Notes under the pieces: model-generated
What the model saw: the letters and a program-made list of their open reading frames with translations, nothing else
What the model was told of the DNA's origin: nothing
The model's database searches: none
Program-made: the position numbers and the translations under genes
Part shown: positions 44,201-56,200 of the stretch, piece by piece
Layout: every line of letters starts with the position of its first letter
How positions within the stretch are numbered: position 1 is the first letter of the stretch
Source of the DNA: Symsagittifera roscoffensis
Taxonomy: Eukaryota > Xenacoelomorpha > Acoela > Convolutidae
NCBI RefSeq assembly: GCF_963678635.1
Contig: NC_087063.1
Span: 32,622,599-32,686,598 of the forward strand
DNA length: 64,000 nucleotides
Reading direction: 5' to 3'

Positions 44201-47200
44201 TTTCAAAACAAATTGTCGGTTTTTTTTATTTGTCTGCTTATGTTTTGTCGGTCTAGTTGCCTCATTGTAAAATTTTTGCTTGATATGCGCAATTTTCATT
44301 GTAATTGCTCTTAGTGTTTTAATTTCTTGACATGCATATTTTTTTGTAAGTTTTCTCTTAATATTTTTCTGTTAGTTTTCTCTTAATATTTTTCTGTACA
44401 AATGATTTCGGCTAATTTTTTATCGACTCAGTGACCTAACTATCAGTCGTTTAAAAAGGAACGTAGTTTTAAAACTCACATCTGCATCGCACATTTCGCT
44501 AAAATCTTAATAGAAAATCTAGTTCAAGTTTTTTCGGTATTTTTGTTTTTTTTCCGCCTGACTTGGTTTCGACCTATATTTCATCGGCTTAATGGATTTA
44601 TATTGAGTCTGTCGAGCAGCGAAAAAAGTTTGTGTGTGCTTGTGTATTTTGAGGTCGAGGGGGACTTGATCATTTTTTATTAGTCCTGCATTTTAAAATT
44701 TTTTTCGCCTTTTTTTTTTTAAAATTTTGTCTTAATTGGTTTAAGCCTTTATTATATCGGCTTAGTGGCTTCATATTATTTCATTTGGCGGTTAATTAAA
44801 GTTTTTTGTTTGTGTGTAATGAGGGCGAGGGCAACTTTTAAACTTCTAATAATTCTTACGTCTCATTGATTTTTTCGGCTTAAAGGGTTTCTGGTGAGGT
44901 ATTTTCGGCTTTTTTTACCGCTTGGTAATTTTTTACGATGCTAAATTCACATTCTATTGCCTTGTATATTTGTTGTATCGCAAGTGGTGCGAAGCTCAGC
45001 TTCGCCTCTGTGTTCAAATTATGTTCTCTATTTCAAAGTGCTCAAATAATTCATACAAATAGAATTGGGGCAAGCTTATTGGTACTAATAATTACTCAAC
45101 TAGACAAAAAAGTTCCTGTTTGATAAAAACAGGCATTATGAAACGTTGATTGGGTTTTTATTATCTATTTTTTCGAGACGCTTTAAAATTTAGATTTTTT
45201 CACTTTTCTCAAAAACTACCCTGCCGATTTTCACAAATTGAACGAAAAGAAAACAGCAACGAGTGCTTAAATATTCTTCTCGTATCTAATTACATTTCTT
45301 CCACTCTCTACGGCAATAGATTGTTCATTTTCACGGAATTTTTCGCCCATTTTTTTCATAGTCCTCTTTCTCAAACGACATCTGAGATGAAGGGTTCTAT
45401 CGGAAGAACTGGTTGCAGTTTTTTTTTGCATAATCGGTTACTCCACTGCATAATTTTTACTCCCCTGCATAACTTACCTGCGTATCGTTGTTTCTACGAA
45501 AAAAATTGAAAAAACGTAAGAAAATCGCACCGTTTTTAATTCAGGCAGTTAAGTGCTATTCGAGGCTTTGGTTTCAATCCTGGCATTTGCTGAAAATCTA
45601 GTTTTTTTTCGAAAAGAAGTTTTTTCTGCAATAACTTTTTTGCTATTTTTTTTCGCGCATGCACAAAGCCTATTTTCGCCAGTAGCAATTCTAAGTTTTT
45701 TGTTGCACTTTGAAGCTCGAAGATGTCAAATGTTGAAAACAGTTTCAAATTTTTGCTATTTTTATTGCCTTTGATTGTTAATGGACAAGTTTGGAGATGT
45801 CAAAATTTTGAGAACTTCTGCGAAATAAGGATCTAGGTTGTATAAGTATAGCTTTATTTCTCGGGTCAAAGGCTGCTGAACTTCATTGAAACTTGAGTTT
45901 TCAGTTTTCAAGGCACTTAAAAAAGGAAAAAATATCGGAGGTTCCACTAAGAGCAGAAACAAGAGAAATTGAACAGTAATTTGGGTATTTTCTTGGACTT
46001 TATACTGCAGAGCATGAGATTAAATTGAGATCCGTTTTGTCGCATTGAAACAGACAGTTGGCTATGTTTTTGAGAGTCGATAAACGAAGTGAGGGTGCTT
46101 AATTTGGCTGAGCAGTTTTTTTTCGTAAGATTTGCGGTGTGATTTTTTTCTGGAAAAGTCTTTAACTTTGTTCACGCTCAATTTTTCGCGGTTTGACTTG
46201 TGATTTGTCTTTTTAAGTTCCTTACTTTTCTTATGTTAAAAGGAAGACAAACTCCAGTATCAAACAGCAAAATTGCAAAGATCACGAAAAACGTGATCGA
46301 ATTCTAATTTCGAAAATGGAAAATAATGATCAGATTTCCCAGCGAAATAAAAGTTTTACCTATTGATCTAGTTTTCTCAAATCGGGTTCAATTAAACAAA
46401 AGCGTGTCCATCATAAATTGTTCTACAAATTCAAAGAGCTTTAAGGTTATCTATTTTTTCCTTTGAAAATCAAAAGTTGAAGATTTTGAAAAAACAAGCC
46501 TGTTTTTTTTTTAGTTTCTTGCGTTCATCACACTTTTCCAACTGGCAGTGGCTATTTTTTTTAGGGTTATTTCAATCAAATTGGTGTCTATCATATTTTG
46601 TATTTGAAAATCAAAGAGCCTCAAGGCCATAATTTTTTGCGATAACATAAAATCAATATTTTATTGACTTAGTGACCTAACTTTCAGTCGTTTAAAGTGG
46701 ATTGTAGTTTTTAAACTCACATCTGGATTGCACATTCTGCTAAAATCTTAATAGAAAATCTAATTCAAGTTTTTTTAGCTTTTTTGTTTCGCCTGAATTG
46801 GTTTCGAACTATATTTCATCGGCTTAATGGCCTTATATTGCATCTGTCGTTGTTTCAACGAAAAAAATTTAAAAAAACGTAAGAAAATTGCACCGGAGGG
46901 GCAAGTCAGGGCAGCGTAAGGCAGAGCAAGAGGGACTGGTTAGGGTAAGGCAAGGGGAGGCAGCTTAAGGCAAGCAGCAGGGCAGCGTCAAGCAGCAGGT
47001 CGATGCAAAGCATGGCAGCGCAAGGCAGAGCAAGGAGAATCAGGACAGCGCAGAGAAAGGTGGCGCGAGGCAATGCTGGGCAGCGCAGGGAAAAAAGCGA
47101 CAAAATAAGCATAATATTCTAGAAGTCCTTTTCAATCCAAAGTCTGGATAAATTTAAACTTAAGTTCAAACTTTGTTCCCGTACTTGCTTGCTAAAGCCA

Positions 47201-50200
47201 GTGTAATTTAGGGTTGCTATCCCAATAATTTAACTGCTCCATCCAGAAGCTCAAAGTCGAAGTATGCGATCTAATAAGAATAATAGAAACTCAATAATTG
47301 AAGCTCACCTTCAAAACGTTGCAGGAATTTTTTCATAAAAAGTTCTGGAAATTTAGAGAAAAATTCAAAGAAGTTTTCTTCAAGTATTGGCATGCTCATG
47401 GAAGGATAGTTTAGCGCTGCGGTTTTAATGCTAAATTTTGCTCTTCCAAAACTTCTAAGTCGAAGATATGGGCTTGTTTATGAATCTTTTAAAAAGTCCT
47501 AAAACTGAAAAAAAAATTTAAAAAAATTCTTTTACCAGTAAAAGCATGCTAACACAAGTGTTGTATAGGATTGTCATGCTTTTGTTATAATTTTGCCTTC
47601 CAGAAGCTCGTAGCTTAGGAGATATGGAGAATTATATGAATAAGAAAAGTTCTCAAAGTTTAGAGTAAAGTTCCAAAAAAAATGAGATTCAAATTTTTGT
47701 TTCCGCACGGATTGTGATTGGGTTTGTGTTTTCAATGCGAAAACTCTTCTTTCCGATAGTTTATAGTATAGAAGATATGAGCTTGCTTATGAATCTTTCA
47801 TACAACCTTAAAACTTGGAAAAACTCAAAGCAGTCTTGTTCAAATTTTTGTACCCGTTTTTGCATGCTAACGGGGTGTTGTTTACGATTGCTATTGTAAT
47901 GCCAAAGCTCGGCCTTGCAGTAGCTCGTAGTTTAAAAGACTAGGACGAGTTGACAAATCTTAAATTCTGAATACTTAAAAAAGAAAAACATAATCAGTTT
48001 AGTTTGTCTTCACTTCATAAGTGCGACCGAGGATACATGATTTTGGCTGGAGTAGTGGCTTATTTAAGCAGGCGCTTGATCTTTTCCGGATTCGATTCAA
48101 GCTATGAAAACAATCAAAAACGATTCGAATTTTATTGCTGAAAAGATTAACTGAAAAGGTTTGAAATCTTGCGATTAGATTCAAACTAATTGCACAACCT
48201 GGATTTCATCAAAGTGTTATTGTTTGGTAGCTTGCTTCGAAAAAGTTCCAAATTGTTTCATTTTCATCGCTCAGTCGATATCTTAAAAAAACGCATATTT
48301 TTCGATAATCATTTTAAACAACGCTAACAACTTGGAAATTTTCAAAATTATTTGATCATTTTTAAGAGTAATGAACGTAGTGACGACTCTAGATAGGTCT
48401 TGCTGATTTTTTTTTCATTAAAAGTCTTAAAATTTGTTCACGCTCAAGTTTTCGCGGTATGACTTGTGATTTCTTTTTAAGTTCAGTGCATTTCCATTGT
48501 TGAAAGGAAGGTAAAGTCCCCTATCGAGCAGCAATAATCAAAAATGTAAAAGTCACGAAAAACGTGATCGAATTCTAATTTCGAAAATGGAAAATAATGA
48601 TCAGATTTCCCAGCGAAATAAAAGTTTTACCTATTGATCTAGTTTTCTCAAATCGGGTTCAATTAAACAAAAGCGTGTCCATCATAAATTGTTCTACAAA
48701 TTCAAAGAGCTTTAAGGTTATCTATTTTTTCCTTTGAAAATCAAAAGTTGAAGATTTTGAAAAAACAAGCCTGTTTTTTTTTTAGTTTCTTGCGTTCATC
48801 ACACTTTTCCAACTGGCAGTGGCTATTTTTTTTAGGGTTATTTCAATCAAATTGGTGTCTATCATATTTTGTATTTGAAAATCAAAGAGCCTCAAGGCCA
48901 TAATTTTTTGCGATAACATAAAATCAATATTTTATTGACTTAGTGACCTAACTTTCAGTCGTTTAAAGTGGATTGTAGTTTTTAAACTCACATCTGGATT
49001 GCACATTCTGCTAAAATCTTAATAGAAAATCTAATTCAAGTTTTTTTAGCTTTTTTGTTTCGCCTGAATTGGTTTCGAACTATATTTCATCGGCTTAATG
49101 GCCTTATATTGCATCTGTCGTTGTTTCAACGAAAAAAATTTAAAAAAACGTAAGAAAATTGCACCGGAGGGGCAAGTCAGGGCAGCGTAAGGCAGAGCAA
49201 GAGGGACTGGTTAGGGTAAGGCAAGGGGAGGCAGCTTAAGGCAAGCAGCAGGGCAGCGTCAAGCAGCAGGTCGATGCAAAGCATGGCAGCGCAAGGCAGA
49301 GCAAGGAGAATCAGGACAGCGCAGAGAAAGGTGGCGCGAGGCAATGCTGGGCAGCGCAGGGAAAAAAGCGACAAAATAAGCATAATATTCTAGAAGTCCT
49401 TTTCAATCCAAAGTCTGGATAAATTTAAACTTAAGTTCAAACTTTGTTCCCGTACTTGCTTGCTAAAGCCAGTGTAATTTAGGGTTGCTATCCCAATAAT
49501 TTAACTGCTCCATCCAGAAGCTCAAAGTCGAAGTATGCGATCTAATAAGAATAATAGAAACTCAATAATTGAAGCTCACCTTCAAAACGTTGCAGGAATT
49601 TTTTCATAAAAAGTTCTGGAAATTTAGAGAAAAATTCAAAGAAGTTTTCTTCAAGTATTGGCATGCTCATGGAAGGATAGTTTAGCGCTGCGGTTTTAAT
49701 GCTAAATTTTGCTCTTCCAAAACTTCTAAGTCGAAGATATGGGCTTGTTTATGAATCTTTTAAAAAGTCCTAAAACTGAAAAAAAAATTTAAAAAAATTC
49801 TTTTACCAGTAAAAGCATGCTAACACAAGTGTTGTATAGGATTGTCATGCTTTTGTTATAATTTTGCCTTCCAGAAGCTCGTAGCTTAGGAGATATGGAG
49901 AATTATATGAATAAGAAAAGTTCTCAAAGTTTAGAGTAAAGTTCCAAAAAAATGAGATTCAAATTTTTGTTTCCGCATGGATTGTGATTGGGTTTGTGTT
50001 TTCAATGCGAAAACTCTTCTTTCCGATAGTTTATAGTATAGAAGATATGAGCTTGCTTATGAATCTTTCATACAACCTTAAAACTTGGAAAAACTCAAAG
50101 CAGTCTTGTTCAAATTTTTGTACCCGTTTTTGCATGCTAACGGGGTGTTGTTTACGATTGCTATTGTAATGCCAAAGCTCGGCCTTGCAGTAGCTCGTAG

Positions 50201-53200
50201 TTTAAAAGACTAGGACGAGTTGACAAATCTTAAATTCTGAATACTTAAAAAAGAAAAACATAATCAGTTTAGTTTGTCTTCACTTCATAAGTGCGACCGA
50301 GGATACGTGATTTTGGCTGGAGTAGTGGCTTATTTAAGCAGGCGCTTGATCTTTTCCGGATTCGATTCAAGCTATGAAAACAATCAAAAACGATTCGAAT
50401 TTTATTGCTGAAAAGATTAACTGAAAAGGTTTGAAATCTTGCGATTAGATTCAAACTAATTGCACAACCTGGATTTCATCAAAGTGTTATTGTTTGGTAG
50501 CTTGCTTCGAAAAAGTTCCAAATTGTTTCATTTTCATCGCTCAGTCGATATCTTAAAAAAAACGCATATTTTTCGATAATCATTTTAAACAACGCTAACA
50601 ACTTGGAAATTTTCAAAATTATTTGATCATTTTTAAGAGTAATGAACGTAGTGACGACTCTAGATAGGTCTTGCTGATTTTTTTTTTCATTAAAAGTCTT
50701 AAAATTTGTTCACGCTCAAGTTTTCGCGGTATGACTTGTGATTTCTTTTTAAGTTCAGTGCATTTCCATTGTTGAAAGGAAGGTAAAGTCCCCTATCGAG
50801 CAGCAATAATCAAAAATGTAAAAGTCACGAAAAACGTGATCGACTTCTAATTTCGAAAATGAGAAATAAAAAAAAAGTTTAAAAAATTTTAAAAAAGTGT
50901 CCATCATAAATTGATCTACAAATTCAAAGAGCTTTAAGTTCAAAAGTTGAAGATCACAAATCAAAAGTTGAAGATCAAAAGTTGAAGATCGAAATTCAAA
51001 AGTTTCATTGCGCTCATTACTCTTTTCCAACTGTCAGTTGGCTGTTTTAAGTTTGAAAACGTTTAGTGCTCGACTAGCTTGCTTAGAAAAGTTTGAACAG
51101 CGCGCCAGCCGATTCGTTTTTTGAAGGTTGAAAAGGTTGAAAGTTTCAATGCTTGAATATCTTGCATTGAAAATTAGCATTTTTTGCTATACTATTCACG
51201 CTATAAACAAACACCACTGAATGGCAGACTTATATATTTTTGGCCAATCGTTGTAAGGTATTACACACACGAAATTTTCAAAGTTTTCATCTTTTGAATG
51301 TCTTGCATAGCAGTTTTTTTTACTTTGTTTCTATCCGATTCACTGTAGGAAATAGCTCCGAAGAATTTTAAGTTTTATCACTTGAATGGCTTGTCTAGAA
51401 AAGTTTTACAAACCTGTTTAATCTGAAAACGTTTGAATTATTTCAAAAGATTTATTGCTTGAATGAATAGCTTGCTTTGAAGTACCTGAAAGTTTGCAAA
51501 ACGATTCTCGCAATGAAATTACTAATAGTTTTTGAAGTTTAATGTCTCGACTAACATGCCTCACGACATTTGATGAACCGATTTACTCTATCCATTAGCT
51601 TCAATAGTTTCGAAGATCATCGCTTCTATAGCTTGCTTTGAAAGCTATCACTTTTTTTGCGACACGATTCATACTATAATGCAGTTTCAGAAAACAATCA
51701 AAAGTTTCCATGCTTGAATGGTGGACGGCTTATAAAATGTTTTTAGGACATCGGCTTAAGCTATGAAAAAACACTATTGTTTCAAAGTTTTCGTTTTTGC
51801 GGTACCGCGACAACTTGCAAAAAAAGACAACTCACAACAAAAAGACAACTCGCAAAGTTTAAGGAAAGCGACAACTCGCAAGTTTTTGAAGCTTCATATT
51901 CTCGGTTTAAGGTCACCGGTGGGCGCTCTTCGGGGCGATAACCGGCTGTAACTTTCGTATAAAGTCCTACCCTCTGTTGGCAAGCTCGCGACACGTTGGC
52001 GCGACTGCAGCGATGAGTATATTGCGAGTTGTCTTCTAATGCGGGTTGTCTTTATTGCGAGTTGTCGCATTGCGCGTTTTTGCGTATCTTTCTTATAAAA
52101 AATTTCAGTTTTTACACTTGAATGGCTTCTAGAACATTTTTGCAAACCGATTTAGCTGAATTAGGTTTGAGTCATTAGAAATAATCATTGCTTGAATGAA
52201 TAGTTTGCCTCAAATTACCTAAAAATTTGCCAAGCGTTTTACGATATGGAATTACGTTTCATGAACCTGAAGTTGTTCAAAGTTTTATTGCTTGAAAAAA
52301 TAGCTCAGAGCAAATCTTTTTTTTGCAAATTGACTGATGAAAACAGGCTTGCTAGTTCAAATTCATTTGCTAAAATGGGCGTGGGAAGTTTGTCTGGAAA
52401 AAAAAACACCCCATCCCCCGCAACACGAATATTCCGCGAATATTTCGGCACAATTAGAACCAGTGAACAAATGATTTCAATTTATCCCCTCTTTAAACTT
52501 TGAGAAGTTAAGATGGCATTGACCGCTTGCATACCGTATCCATGTGGCTAAAGTCGAACCAACAATGTGCGCTAACTACCACTCAGCGCATGCGTTCAAA
52601 GTGCTATTGTGACTTCAGTCGAAAGAGATAATCTTTGAAATATATATGAAAGCCTCGATAGGCTTAATAAGAGTACGGCAGAACATGTGGTATGTTAATT
52701 TGTTTCGTCGATATAGAGAAGGGAGGCGCTTAGTAGTCAGTTTTTTAACTCAACCGACTGCGATTATTCTTTAAATTTGAGCCTTATTTTGCCAGTTTTT
52801 GGCTAATCTGCTAGTCTGGAATTAGTTATATGTTTTGAAGTGACGTTGGATAGCGTATTAGGTTGCTTACCTATTTTTGTCGGTATAACTCTATGGATTA
52901 GTGAACAGGACTTGTAATTGCTGACAAAGTTTACATTATTCATGCTCGTTTTGCCCATCATTGTGAAATGTATTAGAAAACAAGTGAACCAAAGCTTGCC
53001 TCGACTACAAAATCAAGAAGAATTTATTTAGGTAGTTGAAAAATTGGCCACGTGGAAAATCTACGAGAATTGTTAAACACATTTTTGAGTTAGTTTTGAG
53101 TTTCTTCAATTTCAATTAGAAAAAAGATAAGTTTTCTTCGTTATCGTTTCTTGTAGACGAACAAACATTTTATAATTTAGATTTGATAAGAAAAACCGTT

Positions 53201-56200
53201 TTTTATCTTCATTAGTTTATAGATATTGCGACTGGGTGCAAGCGGACCAATGTTTTCGGCCGTTTTCAGTTTTTTCGCATTTTACACCGCAATCTTAGTT
53301 GGGTTTTTCTTGATACGATGATCTCAGGTGTCAAAACTTTGTTGCTCCTTTTGGATAACAAAATCTATATGGCCTAAATTTAGTTTGTAATTAGTCGGAA
53401 TTTTCTGCTATTTGCTGCAGCGCAAAATTAGGGATGCGCTATTGGCTTTCGATAAAAATTGGCAGAGAATTTGTTCTTACTATAAACCAGAAACAGCAAA
53501 GAACTTGATGTTTGCTAGAAGAGCCTCGGAAATAGCATTTCGGGTAAAAAAGCACTAGCTAAGAGAATGCAACTGACGTTAATCGAGCACGTGAAAGAAG
53601 CATTTGATTTTAACATTTCCGTTTTTCTTGATCTTTAAATCAGGTCACTTAAAAGGAAATTGTTTTGAATTTCAGTGCTTGAAACATTAGGGTTCGGTTT
53701 GGCGGGCAAATGGAACATAGCTTATTTATGGTCACTTTATTCAAAAAATCCCGTTTTGTTTCATGTTTGATAGCACAACCCTCAATTATATTCTTATTAG
53801 CATAGATTTTATGCATATTGAAGTGCATTATTCTACACCTTGTCAACCTGAACGTTATTTCCGCTTTTGATTTCCCATTTATTCCCGAAATATGCCGCTT
53901 GCCTTTGAAGCTTATCAAAATCTAAACGAAATTCCGCGTAAGTTTCGTCTAGTCGATAAATTCCCATGGGGTTGCCTAGTTAAAAGTATTTCTTAATAAT
54001 TTCGGAGATTAAAATTTAGTTCTTGCACGGATCAGTATAAGCAGGTATTTGGGGGTGCCGGACATCAAGCCGACGGGACTTCAAGCCGAATCGTAAAATT
54101 AGGGACTTCAAGCCGAAAATTTTCTCATTAAGTCATGAAATAAGGTTAATTTGAAAACTTTTCTTAAGAATTTCTCAATTTCATGATCTTTATTCGGTAA
54201 TTATTAGCGTTTTCACGAAATTTAAACCTCCAAATGAAGTTTAGGAAAGTTGAAAAATAAAACACGGTTGAAGGTAATTTTCTTGTTTATAATTTATGCA
54301 TTTCAAAAAACGGCTGATATTATTAACTAATGCCAATCCAAAGTAGTGCATTGTCATAAATAACGCTTGTTATGGACTGAACTAGCCTAAGATTTTGAAA
54401 AGAAACGTTTTACAGATGAAAAAATAGTGTTTTGAGGTGCTTGTAAAGTTTAATTTTCGGCCTGAAGTCCCTTCGGCTTGAAGTCCCGTCGGCTTGTTGT
54501 CCTAGACCCGGTATTTGGATCACAGAACATCGTTGATTTAATGGAGCTCTATCTGACTGAAATGCTTTACTCGTCAGTTAAACACTTATCGACAAATTTC
54601 AGTTTAAAAAATTCTACAGAAATTTAAAGAGTTTCTGTTTTCGCAACTACTTCCTTCTCAGTTATTCAGCCGATCTCTATCAGTAATATTTGGTTTGAAA
54701 AAGTGTTTCATGAAGACATTGTCATAGAATGATTAGTGAAGTTAATATTTCTGAGCCTTCAGCAGAAGAAAGCGTTGCAACTGAACCGTTACAACCTAAG
54801 GCACCAGCCTTAAGAAGACTCTCTCTCCAAGTATGGAGTCTTTCTATGTTCTCTCGCAGGCCAAGCGCGCCGCCTCCGAAAGCGGACGAGGATGAGACAC
54901 TAAATCCTTATAGAACATTCCATAATTCTAATTTTCAGTCTTCGGCATTACCACAGTCTGCAAAAAATGGAGGCCCATCAAGTATCAAAAAGCTCTTTAG
55001 GTCGAGAAGCAACCTTAGAAATGTAAGTTACTGAATAAGATTTTCATTTTTCTGAAATTGGTTTTTTTGTTCACTTGTCACAGGGTAAAACATGATTTTA
55101 GAAGCACTAGTCGTACCGCATGAAACGGTTTAGTATTATTTGCATGTTTTGGTCTTGATATTTGCCTCTGAATTATTACGAAATGACCTGACCGAAAAAA
55201 TGTTATATTAATATGCTTGATAGGGTTTACATTATTCACTTCCGGAGTTTCTACTAGCGAGCAGCCTCGTTTGTTTCGATTGAAATAGAAGATACACATG
55301 TCGAAATAAATAGTAATAAGTTAACAGTGTCTTACGTCTGAGGCGAGGGTTTAAAAAAATTCGCTTATATCCTTAGATTTTCTATCAGCCCTGAAGCAGG
55401 CCTTTGGGTAAATTTTAATTTTTAAGTTTCAAATAGATAAGACTTGCTCAGAAATAACAGAATTTTTTGGCTCAAAATTTGGCGCTCTTCCAATGGTCCG
55501 GTGTTGGTCAAAAGGTGGCATTTTTGGAAGCTTTCTAAATTTGGTCGCCTTCCTGAAAAGTTGAGAATTATGAGGATGGTCGATCATTGTCAATTTATTG
55601 ATCGTTCTTCTCGGGCACTTCTTGTTTGCCGGTGTTCTCCTATATTTAAATGTCTTGAATAATTTTTTTAGTTTGTCTTTGAGTTCAGGTGACGAAAAAT
55701 TTTGTCTCGGTCGTTTTTTTCTGGTAAAGCTTTGTATCGTTCATTTTTTCAGTGGTTGATTTTTCTAAATAGTTATAAAAAATTCTAGGTCTTGGCAGAC
55801 GGTTCATTTAGCAGACGCATTAAAATAAACAATTCTAGACGCTAGCTTTAAATGTGCTTGCTACTAGGTTAGTTTTCTACCCATGAAAATGGAGACGTAT
55901 TCATGTGTTTAAGGAGTCGATGAACGTAGTTCAGTCTCTTATATAGGCCGTGATTTTTTTAAGGACAGGTCTTAAAATTTGTTCAAGCTCAAATCATTTT
56001 TCTCGTGGTTTGACTTTTGATTTATTTTAAAGTTCGATTCATTTCCTTTGTTAAAAGGAAGTCAAATTCCACTATCGGGTAGCGAAAATTTTAAACTCGT
56101 GAAAAATTTGATTGACTTCCCATTTCGAAAATAGCATTTAATTATCAGCTAGTTATTTATTATTTCTATTTGTTTTATTTTTTTTTTAAATTCATTTCTT

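Larger units (their letters stand above)
43492..54727 (+). other. 11.2-kb intron with duplications and transposons
   Basis: In order: SINE-A (43830-44003), SINE-B (44095-44300), palindromic tail (44982), a CTCAAAAACTACC array (45180-45480), MITE debris (46066-46281), the 2,271-bp tandem duplication (46282-50823), a MITE (50635-51024), a CTTGAATGGCTTGC degenerate repeat (51035-52330) holding a foldback element (51794-52083), unique DNA (52500-54040), and a Mutator-like element (54053-54509). I searched for an SH3 exon and found none. Confidence 0.6.

Noticed and set aside
46906-49383. Two identical 68-codon minus-strand frames, Leu/Ala/Cys-rich
   Set aside because: They are translations of the GGCAGCG-type low-complexity block, duplicated with the 2,271-bp segment, with no start context or homology.
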